Counted from the first letter of the stretch, positions 18,117-27,130 are shown. The stretch: DNA of 64,000 bases from Psychrosphaera ytuae (GCF_017638545.1 NZ_CP072110.1:1426001-1490000), one strand, 5' to 3'. Made by a program: numbers and translations. Notes: generated from the letters alone by a model not told the origin.

Positions 18117-18830
18117 TCAATCGCGGTGAACTACAAAGGGCTCACCGACGGCTTGATAGCTACTTGGCTTGTCAATTTTCTGGGCAATAAGGTTTTGCGG
18201 TAAATACGCCTGCATCAGTGGCATCAGCGTTTGCGGGTCAGTATTAGGATCAAGCCAGGCATCGAGCCAACCACCTTGTTGAGGCAACATCAACGGCATG
18301 GCCTTGGAATGAATGGCTTTAATTTTTGAGTGTGGTGGTAAGGTGATCACCGAGCAAGACAGTTTCCATTCACCGGTTTCTGGATGTCGCCATTCTTTGT
18401 ATAGACCACCAAAGGCAATGGCCTCATTAGACTCGGCGGTCATGTCGTAGTAATGAAGTGGCTTTTTGTTTACAAACTCTGTTTCACCAAAGCCCTTGGC
18501 CGGAATTATACAGCGAGTTTCGCGAAAGGGTTTGTACCCTGCACTTCGAGGTATATTCAGTTTGTCATAGCGGGTATTAAACGAGGTGTATTTAGAAGGT
18601 TTAAAACCTGTGTCCGTTCGCTCCTGCAGTAGCCACCAATTGGCTTTGTTTAGTTCTCGTTGAGTCCCCGTTGGGCTTGTTTCAGAATAAACTGTGCGGA
18701 CGATAGAAACCGGTTGGGTCGCTCGAATAAATCGACTTTCTTGTAATGGCTCTGGCCACAAGTCAATTTGGAGTTGTTTGAGTAATGCTTGAACTCCCGC
18801 GTCATCAATGACATTCAAACGACCACACAT
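18117..18830 (-). CDS. SOS response-associated peptidase / SRAP abasic-site protein (YedK/HMCES family)
   Basis: A 237-residue SRAP-domain protein. In the family the N-terminal Met is removed and Cys2 forms a covalent thiazolidine link with abasic sites in single-stranded DNA, shielding them at forks. Here the protein begins M-C-G-R, the catalytic glutamate lies in PAKGFGETEF (AxGFyEW-like position) and the conserved histidine in AIHSKAMPLML. The HRMP motif common in E. coli YedK reads H-S-K-A-M-P here, a mild variation. It lies 29 bases downstream of yaaA, so the two probably form one unit. No LexA box was recognised. Confidence 0.9.
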   Translation of the reverse strand: MCGRLNVIDDAGVQALLKQLQIDLWPEPLQESRFIRATQPVSIVRTVYSETSPTGTQRELNKANWWLLQERTDTGFKPSKYTSFNTRYDKLNIPRSAGYKPFRETRCIIPAKGFGETEFVNKKPLHYYDMTAESNEAIAFGGLYKEWRHPETGEWKLSCSVITLPPHSKIKAIHSKAMPLMLPQQGGWLDAWLDPNTDPQTLMPLMQAYLPQNLIAQKIDKPSSYQAVGEPFVVHRD

Positions 18831-18859
18831 AGGTTTTCCTTTTTATGGAGATTTAAAGG

Positions 18860-19633
18860 CTAAGACTCCTTTCGAGTAAAACACGGCGCGTCTGGTTTTG
18901 ACAACTCTGCGTTGTACTCATAACCGTCCATGTTGAACTTAAGTAAATCATCCATGGTTTCTACTTTGTTTTTGATCATGTACTGAACCATCATGCCACG
19001 AGCTTTTTTGGCATAAAAACTGATCATTTTGTACTGACCGTTTTTCCAATCTTTAAACGTTGGCGTAATGAGCTCTGCTTTGAGTTGCTTTTTCTTCACT
19101 GACTTAAAGTACTCGTTCGAAGCAAGGTTAATTAAATAAGGCGCGTTTATCGCTTCGATTTGCTCGTTTAGTTTGTTGGTGATGATATCACCCCAAAACT
19201 GATACAGGTTGTCACCGCGGTCATTAGCTAACTTAGTACCCATCTCAAGTCGATATGGTTGCATCAAATCAAGTGGCTTTAGCAGGCCATACAAGCCTGA
19301 CAAAATTCGCAAGTGAGTCTGAGCGTATTCAAGTTCCTGTTCATTCAAGCTCTCGGCTTCAAGGCCTGTGTATACATCACCATTAAAAGCCAACACCGCT
19401 TGCTTGGCGTTGTCTGGAGTGAAGTCAGGCTGCCACTCTTCAAAGCGCGCTGCATTTAAGCCTGCCAATTTGTCACTAATGTGCATCAAAGAGCTCAAAT
19501 CTTGTGGTGTTAATGTTTTGCACACTTTGGCTAACTCTTGTGCGTCATCCATTAACTCTGGTTGCGTGTATTTGTCTGTTGTTGGTTTTGTTTCATAGTC
19601 CAAATTTTTTGCTGGAGAGATGACATACAACAT
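18860..19633 (-). CDS. yaaA: peroxide stress protein YaaA
   Basis: A 257-residue DUF328 family protein. In E. coli YaaA, induced by OxyR, lowers intracellular unincorporated iron and limits DNA damage by hydrogen peroxide, and it has a DNA-binding HhH-like fold. Matching segments are the N-terminal VISPAKNLDYE, the central RILSGLYGLLKPLDLMQPYR and YRLEMGTKL, and the C-terminal FYAKKARGMM. Length is the family norm (E. coli 258). It runs leftward with the SRAP gene after it, which together suggests a small genome-protection unit. Confidence 0.94.
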   Translation of the reverse strand: MLYVISPAKNLDYETKPTTDKYTQPELMDDAQELAKVCKTLTPQDLSSLMHISDKLAGLNAARFEEWQPDFTPDNAKQAVLAFNGDVYTGLEAESLNEQELEYAQTHLRILSGLYGLLKPLDLMQPYRLEMGTKLANDRGDNLYQFWGDIITNKLNEQIEAINAPYLINLASNEYFKSVKKKQLKAELITPTFKDWKNGQYKMISFYAKKARGMMVQYMIKNKVETMDDLLKFNMDGYEYNAELSKPDAPCFTRKES

Positions 19634-19745
19634 GTTTTTCGTTCCTCTTTTGCACTTATTAATGCGATAACACGGCGCTAAACCATCTAGTCTGCACCTT
19701 TATTTATTCGCAATAAATATTCTGTATTCGTTAATGTTTGATTTG

Positions 19746-20231
19746 TTAAGAGATTGTCAACCAAATCACAATATGCGCAATCGCTACTATCATACTGAGT
19801 CGCGCTCTCATGTTGGCATACCACATTGGGTAATAACGAGATAACTCGGTTTTTTGTTCTACTTGCCAGACTGTCAAAAACAACATGGCAGCAACGAACA
19901 AAGCGGCTCTTGCCGAAATAAACAGATTTCCCCAAGCCAAAAGACTCAAAAGAATTCCTGACCAAATCAAGCTTCGAGTTCTGATCTCAACTTGCTTTTG
20001 TACCAAACCCGCAACAAGACCAAAAGACCACAACGTACCGGCTAAAAAGCTTAAAATAATCGCGCTGTAAATTCGAAACAAACTCACAGGATCAAGCTCA
20101 AATACATGAAGCGATGGCACCCAAGCCGTCAAAGCGAAATATATAAATGGAATAAGTCCGCTAAAACTGAACATATAAACGGTACTTTTCAAATTATCGT
20201 TGATCATTTCGCCTTTCGCTTCTTGCGTCAT
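19746..20231 (-). CDS. DUF3429 family inner-membrane protein
   Basis: A 161-residue protein with about five hydrophobic helices: the first at residues 19-39 (SFSGLIPFIYFALTAW), then near 55-72 (LSFLAGTLWSFGL), 85-105, 106-120 and a C-terminal one after RARLSMIVAIAHIVIW. The pattern and the segment FLAGTLWSFGLV match DUF3429, a family of unknown function common in marine gammaproteobacteria. The start at 20231 follows GAGGTAGTA, better than the alternative ATG at 20207. The 112 bases between it and yaaA show no gene. Confidence 0.75.
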   Translation of the reverse strand: MTQEAKGEMINDNLKSTVYMFSFSGLIPFIYFALTAWVPSLHVFELDPVSLFRIYSAIILSFLAGTLWSFGLVAGLVQKQVEIRTRSLIWSGILLSLLAWGNLFISARAALFVAAMLFLTVWQVEQKTELSRYYPMWYANMRARLSMIVAIAHIVIWLTIS

Positions 20232-20264
20232 TACTACCTCAGTATTGGTTTCTGATGTTGTTTA

Positions 20265-20375
20265 TGTGGTAATTTTACAAACAAAAAAGGGTAAAACTTA
20301 AAATTTCTATAAATTTTGTATTTTTATTACCCGGCACGCTTGAATCTATGCGTTATTCTTTGTAGTTTTACCAGC
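20265..20375. promoter_or_regulatory. two candidate HexR-like operators upstream of tal
   Basis: TGTGGTAATTTTACA (20265-20279) and TGTAGTTTTACCAGC (20361-20375) resemble the 15-bp HexR consensus TGTARTWWWAYTACA as I recall it (about 13 and 12 of 15 positions). HexR is known to control central carbon genes, including tal, in several gammaproteobacteria. No hexR gene is in the window, so this is comparison by eye only. Confidence 0.35.
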
Positions 20376-20476
20376 AAGTGTAAATCATTCTTATGCCGCA
20401 ATGCCAACTATACTGTTGGAATCTCATACATATCAGTAATACGTCAAATCGGCACAACCAGTTTTCAGGAAATATC

Positions 20477-21433
20477 ATGACAAGTGTTTTAAAACAACTT
20501 AGAGAAATGACCACCGTTGTCGCGGACACCGGTGAAATTGACGCCATCAAAAAGTTTCGTCCTGTTGACGCAACAACCAACCCTTCACTTTTGTTAAAAG
20601 CAGCTCAGATCCCTGAGTACAAGACTTACTTAGAACAGGCGGTTGCGTTTGCCAAACAAGAATCAAATGACCCAGAGCAACAGTTAGAAGATGCAGCAGA
20701 TCAACTTGCCGTTCTTATTGGTAAAGAAATTAATGCGTTGATCCCTGGCCGCATTTCAACAGAAGTTGATGCTCGTTTATCGTTCGATACCGAAAAAACC
20801 GTTGCCAAGGCACTTCGCTTAATCGACCTGTACGAAAAAGCCGGTATTACAAAAGACCGTGTTTTGATCAAAATCGCATCGACATGGGAAGGCATCAAAG
20901 CTGCAGAGGAATTAGAAAAACAAGGTATCAACTGTAACCTAACCTTGCTATTTAGCTTTGCTCAAGCTCGCGCGTGTGCAGAAGCGGGTGTTTACCTTAT
21001 CTCTCCGTTTGTAGGCCGTATTCTAGACTGGTACAAAGCCAATGGTGAACAGCAGACCTTTACGGGCGAAGAAGATCCAGGTGTCATTTCAGTACGCAAT
21101 ATCTATCAGTACTACAAAGAGCACGGCTACAATACTGTTGTAATGGGCGCGAGCTTCCGCAACACAGATGAAATCATGGCTCTTGCTGGCTGTGACCGTC
21201 TTACGATTGCTCCAGCACTATTGGAGGAATTAGATAACATCGAGCAAACCCTACCAAAAGTCTTGTCTTTTGAGGGAGACATCAAAGCTCGTCCAGCGCC
21301 TATGACCGAAGCCCAATTCCGCTGGGAGCACAACGAAGATCCAATGGCGACACAAAAACTGGCCGAAGGCATCAGTAACTTCGCTAAAGATCAGGTTAAA
21401 TTAGAAAAACTACTGACGGATTTACTTGCATAA
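20477..21433 (+). CDS. tal: transaldolase
   Basis: A 318-residue cytosolic enzyme of the non-oxidative pentose phosphate pathway, moving a dihydroxyacetone unit from sedoheptulose-7-phosphate to glyceraldehyde-3-phosphate. Asp17 (VADTGEIDAIKKF), the TTNPSLLLKA motif and the Schiff-base lysine Lys132 (VLIKIASTWEGIKAA) match E. coli TalB residue for residue. I chose the ATG at 20477 behind CAGGAAATATC, which gives the normal 317-318 residue length. pgi follows beyond a hairpin. Confidence 0.97.
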   Translation: MTSVLKQLREMTTVVADTGEIDAIKKFRPVDATTNPSLLLKAAQIPEYKTYLEQAVAFAKQESNDPEQQLEDAADQLAVLIGKEINALIPGRISTEVDARLSFDTEKTVAKALRLIDLYEKAGITKDRVLIKIASTWEGIKAAEELEKQGINCNLTLLFSFAQARACAEAGVYLISPFVGRILDWYKANGEQQTFTGEEDPGVISVRNIYQYYKEHGYNTVVMGASFRNTDEIMALAGCDRLTIAPALLEELDNIEQTLPKVLSFEGDIKARPAPMTEAQFRWEHNEDPMATQKLAEGISNFAKDQVKLEKLLTDLLA

Positions 21434-21456
21434 GCGATAATTCATTTTCACACTTA

Positions 21457-21485
21457 AAAGTCGGTTACCTTGAGTAACCGATTTT
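21457..21485 (+). terminator. hairpin terminator or attenuating hairpin between tal and pgi
   Basis: AAAAGTCGGTTAC and GTAACCGATTTT form a stem with a CTTGA loop, followed by ATTTTG. The T tract is weak, so part of tal transcription may read into pgi, whose start is 35 bases downstream. Confidence 0.7.
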
Positions 21486-21519
21486 GTTTCTACTGCTTAA
21501 TGTCACCAAGGAAAAAAAC

Positions 21520-23148
21520 ATGAGCACTTCAAATTGGTCAAACCTTGTCCCTCATTTTGAACGCCTTCAATCTACTCACATGCGCACCCTTTTCGCCGAA
21601 GATTCTCAACGCGCCAAACGATTTACTCGCAGTGCATGTGGATTTACTTTAGATTTTTCAAAAAACACTATCGACCAAGATGCCTTTGACGCATTAATTG
21701 CCTCAGCCAAAACGGCCGGTGTTGAGACTCAACGCGAACGCATGTTTGCCGGTGAAGTCATCAATACCACAGAACAACGTGCAGTATTGCACACTGCGCT
21801 ACGTCGCCCTGCTCAAGATTCAGTTACGGTAGACGGTAAAAACGTCATCCCTGAAGTTCACGAAACACTAGCAAAAATCAAAGACTTTGTCGGTCGCGTC
21901 CATAACGGTAGCTTAAAAGGATATACCAACAAGTCATTTACTGACGTCGTTGCGATCGGTATCGGTGGTTCTTTCTTGGGACCAAAAATTGTTACAGAGG
22001 CACTTAAGCCTTATCGCAATAAAACGCTTAGAGTTCATTTTGTCGCAAACGTTGACGGCCACCATATCAATGACGTACTTGCCGAATTAAATGCAGAAAC
22101 AACGCTTGTGGTAATGAGCTCAAAGTCATTTACGACCCAAGAAACCTTAAAGAATACCGAAACGGCCCGTGATTGGTTGTTACAACAAGGCGCTAGCTTC
22201 GACGATATCAGCAAGCACTTTATGTGTGTTTCGAGCAATATCACAAAAGCGACTGAGTTTGGTATTGCCGAAGAAAACATTTTTCCAATGTGGGACTGGG
22301 TTGGTGGACGTTACTCGTTATGGTCGGCAATCGGTCTACCTATTGCATTAGCGCTAGGTTATGACAACTTTGCTGAAATCTTAGCAGGTGGTCACGATAT
22401 GGATGTCCACTTCCAAGAAGCACCGCTAGACCAAAACCTTCCAGTTATCATGGCCATGCTTGGTGTTTGGTATCGTAACTTACAAGGTTGTCAGGCGCAT
22501 GTGTTGTTACCGTATAACCACTACTTACGTGGCTTTCCGGCTTACGTACAACAGTTGGATATGGAATCAAATGGCAAATCAACCAATTTGCAAAACCAAG
22601 CGGTAGATTATGCGACGGGCCCAATTATTTGGGGCGGCGAAGGCACAAATGGTCAACACGCGTTCCATCAGTTGATGCACCAAGGCAACACGGTTATTCC
22701 GGCTGATTTTATTTTGCCTGTTAAGCCTTCTCATGACGATGTCGAACATCACCAAATGTTAGCAGCGAACTGCTTTGCGCAAACTCAAGCTTTGATGCAA
22801 GGTGAAACAGCAAGCGAAGTAAAACAAAAGCTCATTGCCGGTGGTATGGATGAACAACAAGCGGAAGCATTATCACAGCACAAGCTAATGCCTGGTAATC
22901 GCCCTTCAAATACATTATTAATGGAGAGCTTAAGCCCACGTCAACTTGGAAGCTTAGTTGCCCTTTATGAACACAAAGTATTTGTTCAAGGTGTGGTATG
23001 GCAAGTAAACAGTTTTGACCAATGGGGTGTTGAGCTGGGTAAAGTCTTGGGCAACGGTGTTCTAGACGCGTTAAAAGGCCAATCAGTGGACTCCTTAGAC
23101 AGTTCGACTCAACAACTGGTCGACATGTTTTCTAAAGTAGTTCGATAA
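21520..23148 (+). CDS. pgi: glucose-6-phosphate isomerase
   Basis: A 542-residue cytosolic enzyme interconverting glucose-6-phosphate and fructose-6-phosphate. Signatures: VAIGIGGSFLGPKIV, the phosphate-binding SKSFTTQETLKN, FPMWDWVGGRYSLWSAIGLP, the catalytic histidine region GGEGTNGQHAFHQLMHQG and the C-terminal SFDQWGVELGKVLG with the catalytic lysine. E. coli Pgi has 549 residues. Start at 21520 behind AAGGAAAAAAAC. It pairs with tal upstream, linking glycolysis and the pentose pathway. Confidence 0.97.
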   Translation: MSTSNWSNLVPHFERLQSTHMRTLFAEDSQRAKRFTRSACGFTLDFSKNTIDQDAFDALIASAKTAGVETQRERMFAGEVINTTEQRAVLHTALRRPAQDSVTVDGKNVIPEVHETLAKIKDFVGRVHNGSLKGYTNKSFTDVVAIGIGGSFLGPKIVTEALKPYRNKTLRVHFVANVDGHHINDVLAELNAETTLVVMSSKSFTTQETLKNTETARDWLLQQGASFDDISKHFMCVSSNITKATEFGIAEENIFPMWDWVGGRYSLWSAIGLPIALALGYDNFAEILAGGHDMDVHFQEAPLDQNLPVIMAMLGVWYRNLQGCQAHVLLPYNHYLRGFPAYVQQLDMESNGKSTNLQNQAVDYATGPIIWGGEGTNGQHAFHQLMHQGNTVIPADFILPVKPSHDDVEHHQMLAANCFAQTQALMQGETASEVKQKLIAGGMDEQQAEALSQHKLMPGNRPSNTLLMESLSPRQLGSLVALYEHKVFVQGVVWQVNSFDQWGVELGKVLGNGVLDALKGQSVDSLDSSTQQLVDMFSKVVR

Positions 23149-23175
23149 CACGACAAACAGGGAATTTACACATAT

Positions 23176-24105
23176 ATGAATCCGAAGCACTTTCTTGAGC
23201 TTGTTCTATTAGCGGCCATTTGGGGTGCTTCGTTTTTATTTATGCGTATTGCTTCACCCGCGTTTGGTGCAGAAAATATGGCGGCACTGAGAGTCGTTAT
23301 TGCCGGAATTACTCTTTTACCTGTTTTTGCACTGACCGCAAAAAAGTACTTAGAACCTATGCCAAAGGACGTCAAAAGCCAAACCATAATAAACCTAACT
23401 CTGGTGTCTGTAGGTAATTCCATCATTCCATTCTTTTTGTTTGCGTATGCGACTCTCACACTAGAAGCGGGACTTACATCTGTTGTTAATGCAACGACAC
23501 CACTGTGGGGTGCCTTTTTTGGAGTCATTTTGTTTGGCGCACGCTTGAACAAATTAGGCTGGTTAGGGCTAGTAATAGGATTAATTGGAGTGGTGATACT
23601 GACCGCTCACAAGTTGTTTGACGGCCAAATCTCAAACAACACAAATGACCTGTTGGCCATCACTGCCGTGATAGGTGCTACAGGGCTGTATGGCATCGCT
23701 TCAAACTACTCTAAGCACAGCTTGAGTAGTATTCCATCGCTATTGGTCGCATCAGGAACCATGGTGATAGGCGCTCTCATTGTTATTCCTATTTTGATGT
23801 TGAATACGAACTGGGCGTTTTTGATGTCGATTGAGCTGTTGCCTTGGTTATCACTTATAGGTCTTGGTGCAATTTGTACCGGCATTGCTTATTTAATATT
23901 TTATCGCTTAGTCGAACAAACCAGTGCCACAACCGCAATGTCAGTGACTTACCTCATCCCGATGTTTGGGGTGTTTTTTGGTTGGATTTTTTTGAACGAG
24001 CCAATTTATATCAATATGTTTTTTGGCGGCGTGCTAATTTTATTCGGTGTAATGTTAACCACTGGATTAATAAAGAGAAAACAAACTCTGGTAAAAACCT
24101 GCTAA
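23176..24105 (+). CDS. DMT-superfamily transporter (EamA family)
   Basis: A 309-residue inner-membrane protein with about ten hydrophobic helices arranged as two EamA repeats (first from residue 8, LVLLAAIWGASFLFMRIA; second from about 155, LLAITAVIGATGLYGIASNY). The helix-end proline/glycine pattern and TSVVNATTPLWGAFFG fit the drug/metabolite exporter family (RhaT/YdcZ/EamA type). The substrate, which could be an amino acid or metabolite, cannot be deduced. It starts 27 bases after pgi in the same direction and might be co-transcribed. Confidence 0.85.
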   Translation: MNPKHFLELVLLAAIWGASFLFMRIASPAFGAENMAALRVVIAGITLLPVFALTAKKYLEPMPKDVKSQTIINLTLVSVGNSIIPFFLFAYATLTLEAGLTSVVNATTPLWGAFFGVILFGARLNKLGWLGLVIGLIGVVILTAHKLFDGQISNNTNDLLAITAVIGATGLYGIASNYSKHSLSSIPSLLVASGTMVIGALIVIPILMLNTNWAFLMSIELLPWLSLIGLGAICTGIAYLIFYRLVEQTSATTAMSVTYLIPMFGVFFGWIFLNEPIYINMFFGGVLILFGVMLTTGLIKRKQTLVKTC

Positions 24106-24211
24106 AAACCAACCGATAATCGAACAAAAACTTTTCACATTTTGTTCATAATTTTTTCACTTTTAGACTTTACTTTGTCCCCCGTTGTGATAAAACCGAG
24201 ATAAGCATTTT

Positions 24212-24234
24212 GAGTGATTAATTTGTCATCACTC
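24212..24234. repeat. inverted repeat upstream of the DUF3545 gene
   Basis: GAGTGAT (24212-24218) and ATCACTC (24228-24234) are perfect inverted arms with a 9-base spacer, 43 bases before the small gene. There is no T tract, so an operator or 5-prime UTR hairpin is more likely than a terminator. Confidence 0.35.
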
Positions 24235-24277
24235 ATCATCCTTATGAAAATAATAATTACACATTAAGGGGGCCATT

Positions 24278-24457
24278 ATGGAAGGGCTAGCTGAGTTATT
24301 TGAAACTTCGACACAAGATACTCCAAAGAGATCAAAACGAGGTTCAAAACGGAAATGGCGAGAAATCGAATCCATTAAAGAAAAATATCGGTTAAGGAAC
24401 GAACTGAAAGACATAGACTATTCATTAGACTACGACCTAGCAGACTTAGATTTTTAA
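24278..24457 (+). CDS. DUF3545 family small protein (59 aa)
   Basis: A 59-codon gene starting at ATG behind a strong ribosome site (TTAAGGGGGCCATT). The product is acidic at both ends with a basic centre (SKRGSKRKWREIESIKEKYR), then LRNELKDID and an acidic tail rich in Asp and Tyr. The KRKWREIE-x-IK core followed by L-x-x-ELxDID is what I know as DUF3545, a family of unknown function found in Vibrio, Shewanella and Alteromonas relatives. The basic helix suggests contact with nucleic acid or a large complex, as inference. It is preceded by 172 bases of AT-rich sequence that probably hold its own promoter, and converges on ung. Confidence 0.82.
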   Translation: MEGLAELFETSTQDTPKRSKRGSKRKWREIESIKEKYRLRNELKDIDYSLDYDLADLDF

Positions 24458-24473
24458 GACTGTTGCACTTACC

Positions 24474-25142
24474 TCAAGGCAAGTGCCAGGTTATCGGGCT
24501 CTTGCCTTGATTAACTAACAGCTCATTAGCTGTTATAAAGTGCTTGTTCCCAAAAAAACCTTTCCTCGCTGACAGAGGAGAAGGATGTACACTCTTTAAA
24601 ATATGATGGCGTTTCGCGTCAATCAGCGCTTCTTTTTTTTGTGCAAAGGCTCCCCACAGCATAAATACAACGCCTTCCACTTGATCACTAATATAGCGAA
24701 TAGCTTCATCCGTGAATGTCTGCCACCCCAATTTTTGGTGCGCATTGGCGTTGCCCTGCTCTACCGTCAATGTTGCATTTAATAACATGACGCCTTGTTC
24801 CGCCCAGTGGCTCAAATCACCATGATTTGGCATGGTAAAATCGTCGAATTCATCGACTAACTCTTTGAACATATTGCGTAATGAAGGAGGGATCTTTTCA
24901 CCTTTGTTAACGGAAAAGCTAAGTCCGTTGGCTTGATTTGGACCGTGATAAGGGTCTTGGCCCAAAATCACTACCTTTACATCGGTCGGCGCAACGGCTT
25001 CAAATGCGGCATAAACTTGTGACTCAGGTGGATATACAACACAACATGAGCGCCTAGCTTTGATCTCTTGTTGCAACTCAATAAAATAACTTTGCTGAGC
25101 TTGCGATTCAAAAAACGTCTGCCAATAAGGATTTGTGATCAT
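24474..25142 (-). CDS. ung: uracil-DNA glycosylase
   Basis: A 222-residue family 1 UDG removing uracil from DNA to start base excision repair. Motifs are the water-activating loop VVILGQDPYHGPNQANGLSF, the VMLLNATLTVEQGNANAH segment and the minor-groove loop HPSPLSARKGFFG with its catalytic histidine. The chosen ATG at 25142 gives the normal length (E. coli 229). A TTG start 48 bases upstream is possible, but neither has a good ribosome site. It converges on the DUF3545 gene across 16 bases. Confidence 0.95.
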   Translation of the reverse strand: MITNPYWQTFFESQAQQSYFIELQQEIKARRSCCVVYPPESQVYAAFEAVAPTDVKVVILGQDPYHGPNQANGLSFSVNKGEKIPPSLRNMFKELVDEFDDFTMPNHGDLSHWAEQGVMLLNATLTVEQGNANAHQKLGWQTFTDEAIRYISDQVEGVVFMLWGAFAQKKEALIDAKRHHILKSVHPSPLSARKGFFGNKHFITANELLVNQGKSPITWHLP

Positions 25143-25390
25143 AATAGTAGTGAAAAAATAAAACAGGCTGTTAATTTTACGCTTAAACAAAGGATTTCCA
25201 ACTGATTTTCATCACTTAGCTAAGCAACTTATTAATTTCTCTACTAGGCTATAGTGGGAAAAATAATAAATTTATTTGTATCAATTCTTTAGTTATAAAT
25301 TTGTATTGAAATTACAATCAGATAAACTAAAGAAATCCGTCTTGTCTGGATACGTCAGTCAAGGAAGTTTCAATTAAGGTTTTAGATTGC

Positions 25391-27130
25391 ATGAAGCAAA
25401 GTAGCAGCATTTCAAAACGTTTACTTTTTAGTGTCTTGTCCGTGTATTTCGTACTAACGTTTTTGGTAACCTGTGTACAAGTTATTGCGGAGTACCGCAA
25501 CACAAAAAGCTACATTAGCAATGAATTACAAACCCTCGAAAACACATTTTCAGCCAGTTTAACTCGAGCCATTTGGGAACTAAATACACCACAGGTCATT
25601 TCTATTTCTGAAGGACTCATCGCTATCCCTATGATTGAAGGTGTTGTTATTCGCGAAGATACCGGCGAACTCCTCACCCAAAAAGGCGAAGTAAGTAAAC
25701 TAGTAGAACAACGTGAAGAGTTAGTAACCGAAGGGGAGCTCATTGAAGGTGAAAATGGCTTATTCGGTTATCGTTTTCCTTTGGTATTCCAGTTTTCCAA
25801 CCGCAACACCCTAGTTGGTGATGTCACCCTATACTCCTCTAGAAATGTGGTCGTTGACCGAATAATTCTATCGATTTACTTTATGCTTGGCAGTGCCATT
25901 GCTAAGACGACATTTTTAATAGTGTTGTTTTTAATGGCGTTTCGCAAACATCTAACCGACCCTCTAGAGGAGCTCGTCGACCAGATTGAGCATATTGATT
26001 TAGAATCACTGGAAGATAGCATAATCGACGTTAAGCGAGTTCAAGGTTCTGAGCTACTGGTGATTCAAGAAGCATTTAATAAAATGATGGGGCGGTTTTG
26101 GGAATCTCAAATCGAACTCAAGCAAACCCAGAAAAAGCTGTTAAACAGCAATGACATGCTCGACCAACAAAACTTGTTACTAGAACAAGAAGTTGCCAAA
26201 AAAACCGCTAACCTCAGCCAAGCTATGATGGATTTGCAGAAGCAAAAATATCAGTTGGAAACCAAACAAAGTGAGCTCAAACAAGAAATTGAAATGCGTT
26301 CACAAACTGAAAAGCGACTCGTTGAAAAAACCCACGAGTTAGAAAAGACCATCGAAGACTTGAGATTGGCGCACGGAAAACTAGTTGAATCAGAGCAGCT
26401 CGCTGCACTAGGCGGTTTAGTTGCAGGTATTACTCACGATGTGAATACCCCAATCGGCGTTGGTGTCACGGCAGCGAGTGTGTTAGCCGAGCGTTTAAAA
26501 GACATAGACAAAAAACTACACGACCAATCTCTCAGTGCTTCTGATATGAAATCGTTTTTAACTGAGAGTAACCAAAGCGTTGATTTACTTTTGTCTAACT
26601 TACAACGCGCCAGTGAATTGATTGCCAGCTTTAAACAAATTGCCGTCGATCAGGCAAGTGAGGCAAATCGTCAAATTAATGTGAAGGACTATCTTCATGA
26701 AATTACTATTTCACTCAAACCTGAGCTCAAGAAGAACGCTCACAAAGTGAATATTAGTTGCCCTGAAGATCTAGTCTTAGATTTACCTGCAGGCGCGATA
26801 TCACAGATCTTTACAAATTTCCTTCTCAACAGTGTTATCCATGGATTCGCCGACAAACGCGAGGGTCAAATAGATATCAGAGTCAAAGACAAAGTTGACT
26901 TGATTGAAATTCAGTACTCAGATGATGGTTGTGGTATTTCAGAGCAAGAACTCACAATGCTATTTGAGCCATTTTATACCACCCGTCGTGAACAAGGCGG
27001 TTCAGGCTTAGGAACAAACATTGCGTATAACTTAGTTAAACAAACCTTAAACGGTGAGATCACTGCTTCAAGTAAACCTGGGGAAGGCTTAACTTATCTG
27101 ATCAAAATTCCAAAGGTCGCAAGAGACTAA
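25391..27130 (+). CDS. sensor histidine kinase (orphan)
   Basis: A 579-residue membrane kinase. An N-terminal membrane helix (residues 10-31), a periplasmic sensor stretch (about 32-155), a second helix (about 160-182) and a HAMP-like segment lead into a long coiled coil (about 235-345, rich in Q, E, K and L). The phosphoacceptor is His349 in GLVAGITHDVNTPIGV. The ATPase domain has its N box in NFLLNSVIHGF, G1 in YSDDGCGIS and G2 in GGSGLGTNIAYNLV. No response regulator lies next to it, so its partner is elsewhere. The HDVNTPIG H-box variant is shared with a subset of marine kinases having this coiled-coil layout. Confidence 0.9.
   Translation: MKQSSSISKRLLFSVLSVYFVLTFLVTCVQVIAEYRNTKSYISNELQTLENTFSASLTRAIWELNTPQVISISEGLIAIPMIEGVVIREDTGELLTQKGEVSKLVEQREELVTEGELIEGENGLFGYRFPLVFQFSNRNTLVGDVTLYSSRNVVVDRIILSIYFMLGSAIAKTTFLIVLFLMAFRKHLTDPLEELVDQIEHIDLESLEDSIIDVKRVQGSELLVIQEAFNKMMGRFWESQIELKQTQKKLLNSNDMLDQQNLLLEQEVAKKTANLSQAMMDLQKQKYQLETKQSELKQEIEMRSQTEKRLVEKTHELEKTIEDLRLAHGKLVESEQLAALGGLVAGITHDVNTPIGVGVTAASVLAERLKDIDKKLHDQSLSASDMKSFLTESNQSVDLLLSNLQRASELIASFKQIAVDQASEANRQINVKDYLHEITISLKPELKKNAHKVNISCPEDLVLDLPAGAISQIFTNFLLNSVIHGFADKREGQIDIRVKDKVDLIEIQYSDDGCGISEQELTMLFEPFYTTRREQGGSGLGTNIAYNLVKQTLNGEITASSKPGEGLTYLIKIPKVARD

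Noticed and set aside
19687..19965. Leftward frame overlapping the start of the DUF3429 gene region
   Set aside because: Different frame of the same strand as the DUF3429 gene, with Cys/Ser-rich low-complexity content; it extends only 59 bases beyond the real gene.
24465..24488. Inverted repeat GCACTT/AAGTGC between the DUF3545 gene and ung, considered as a shared terminator
   Set aside because: No T tract on either strand and it lies partly inside ung.
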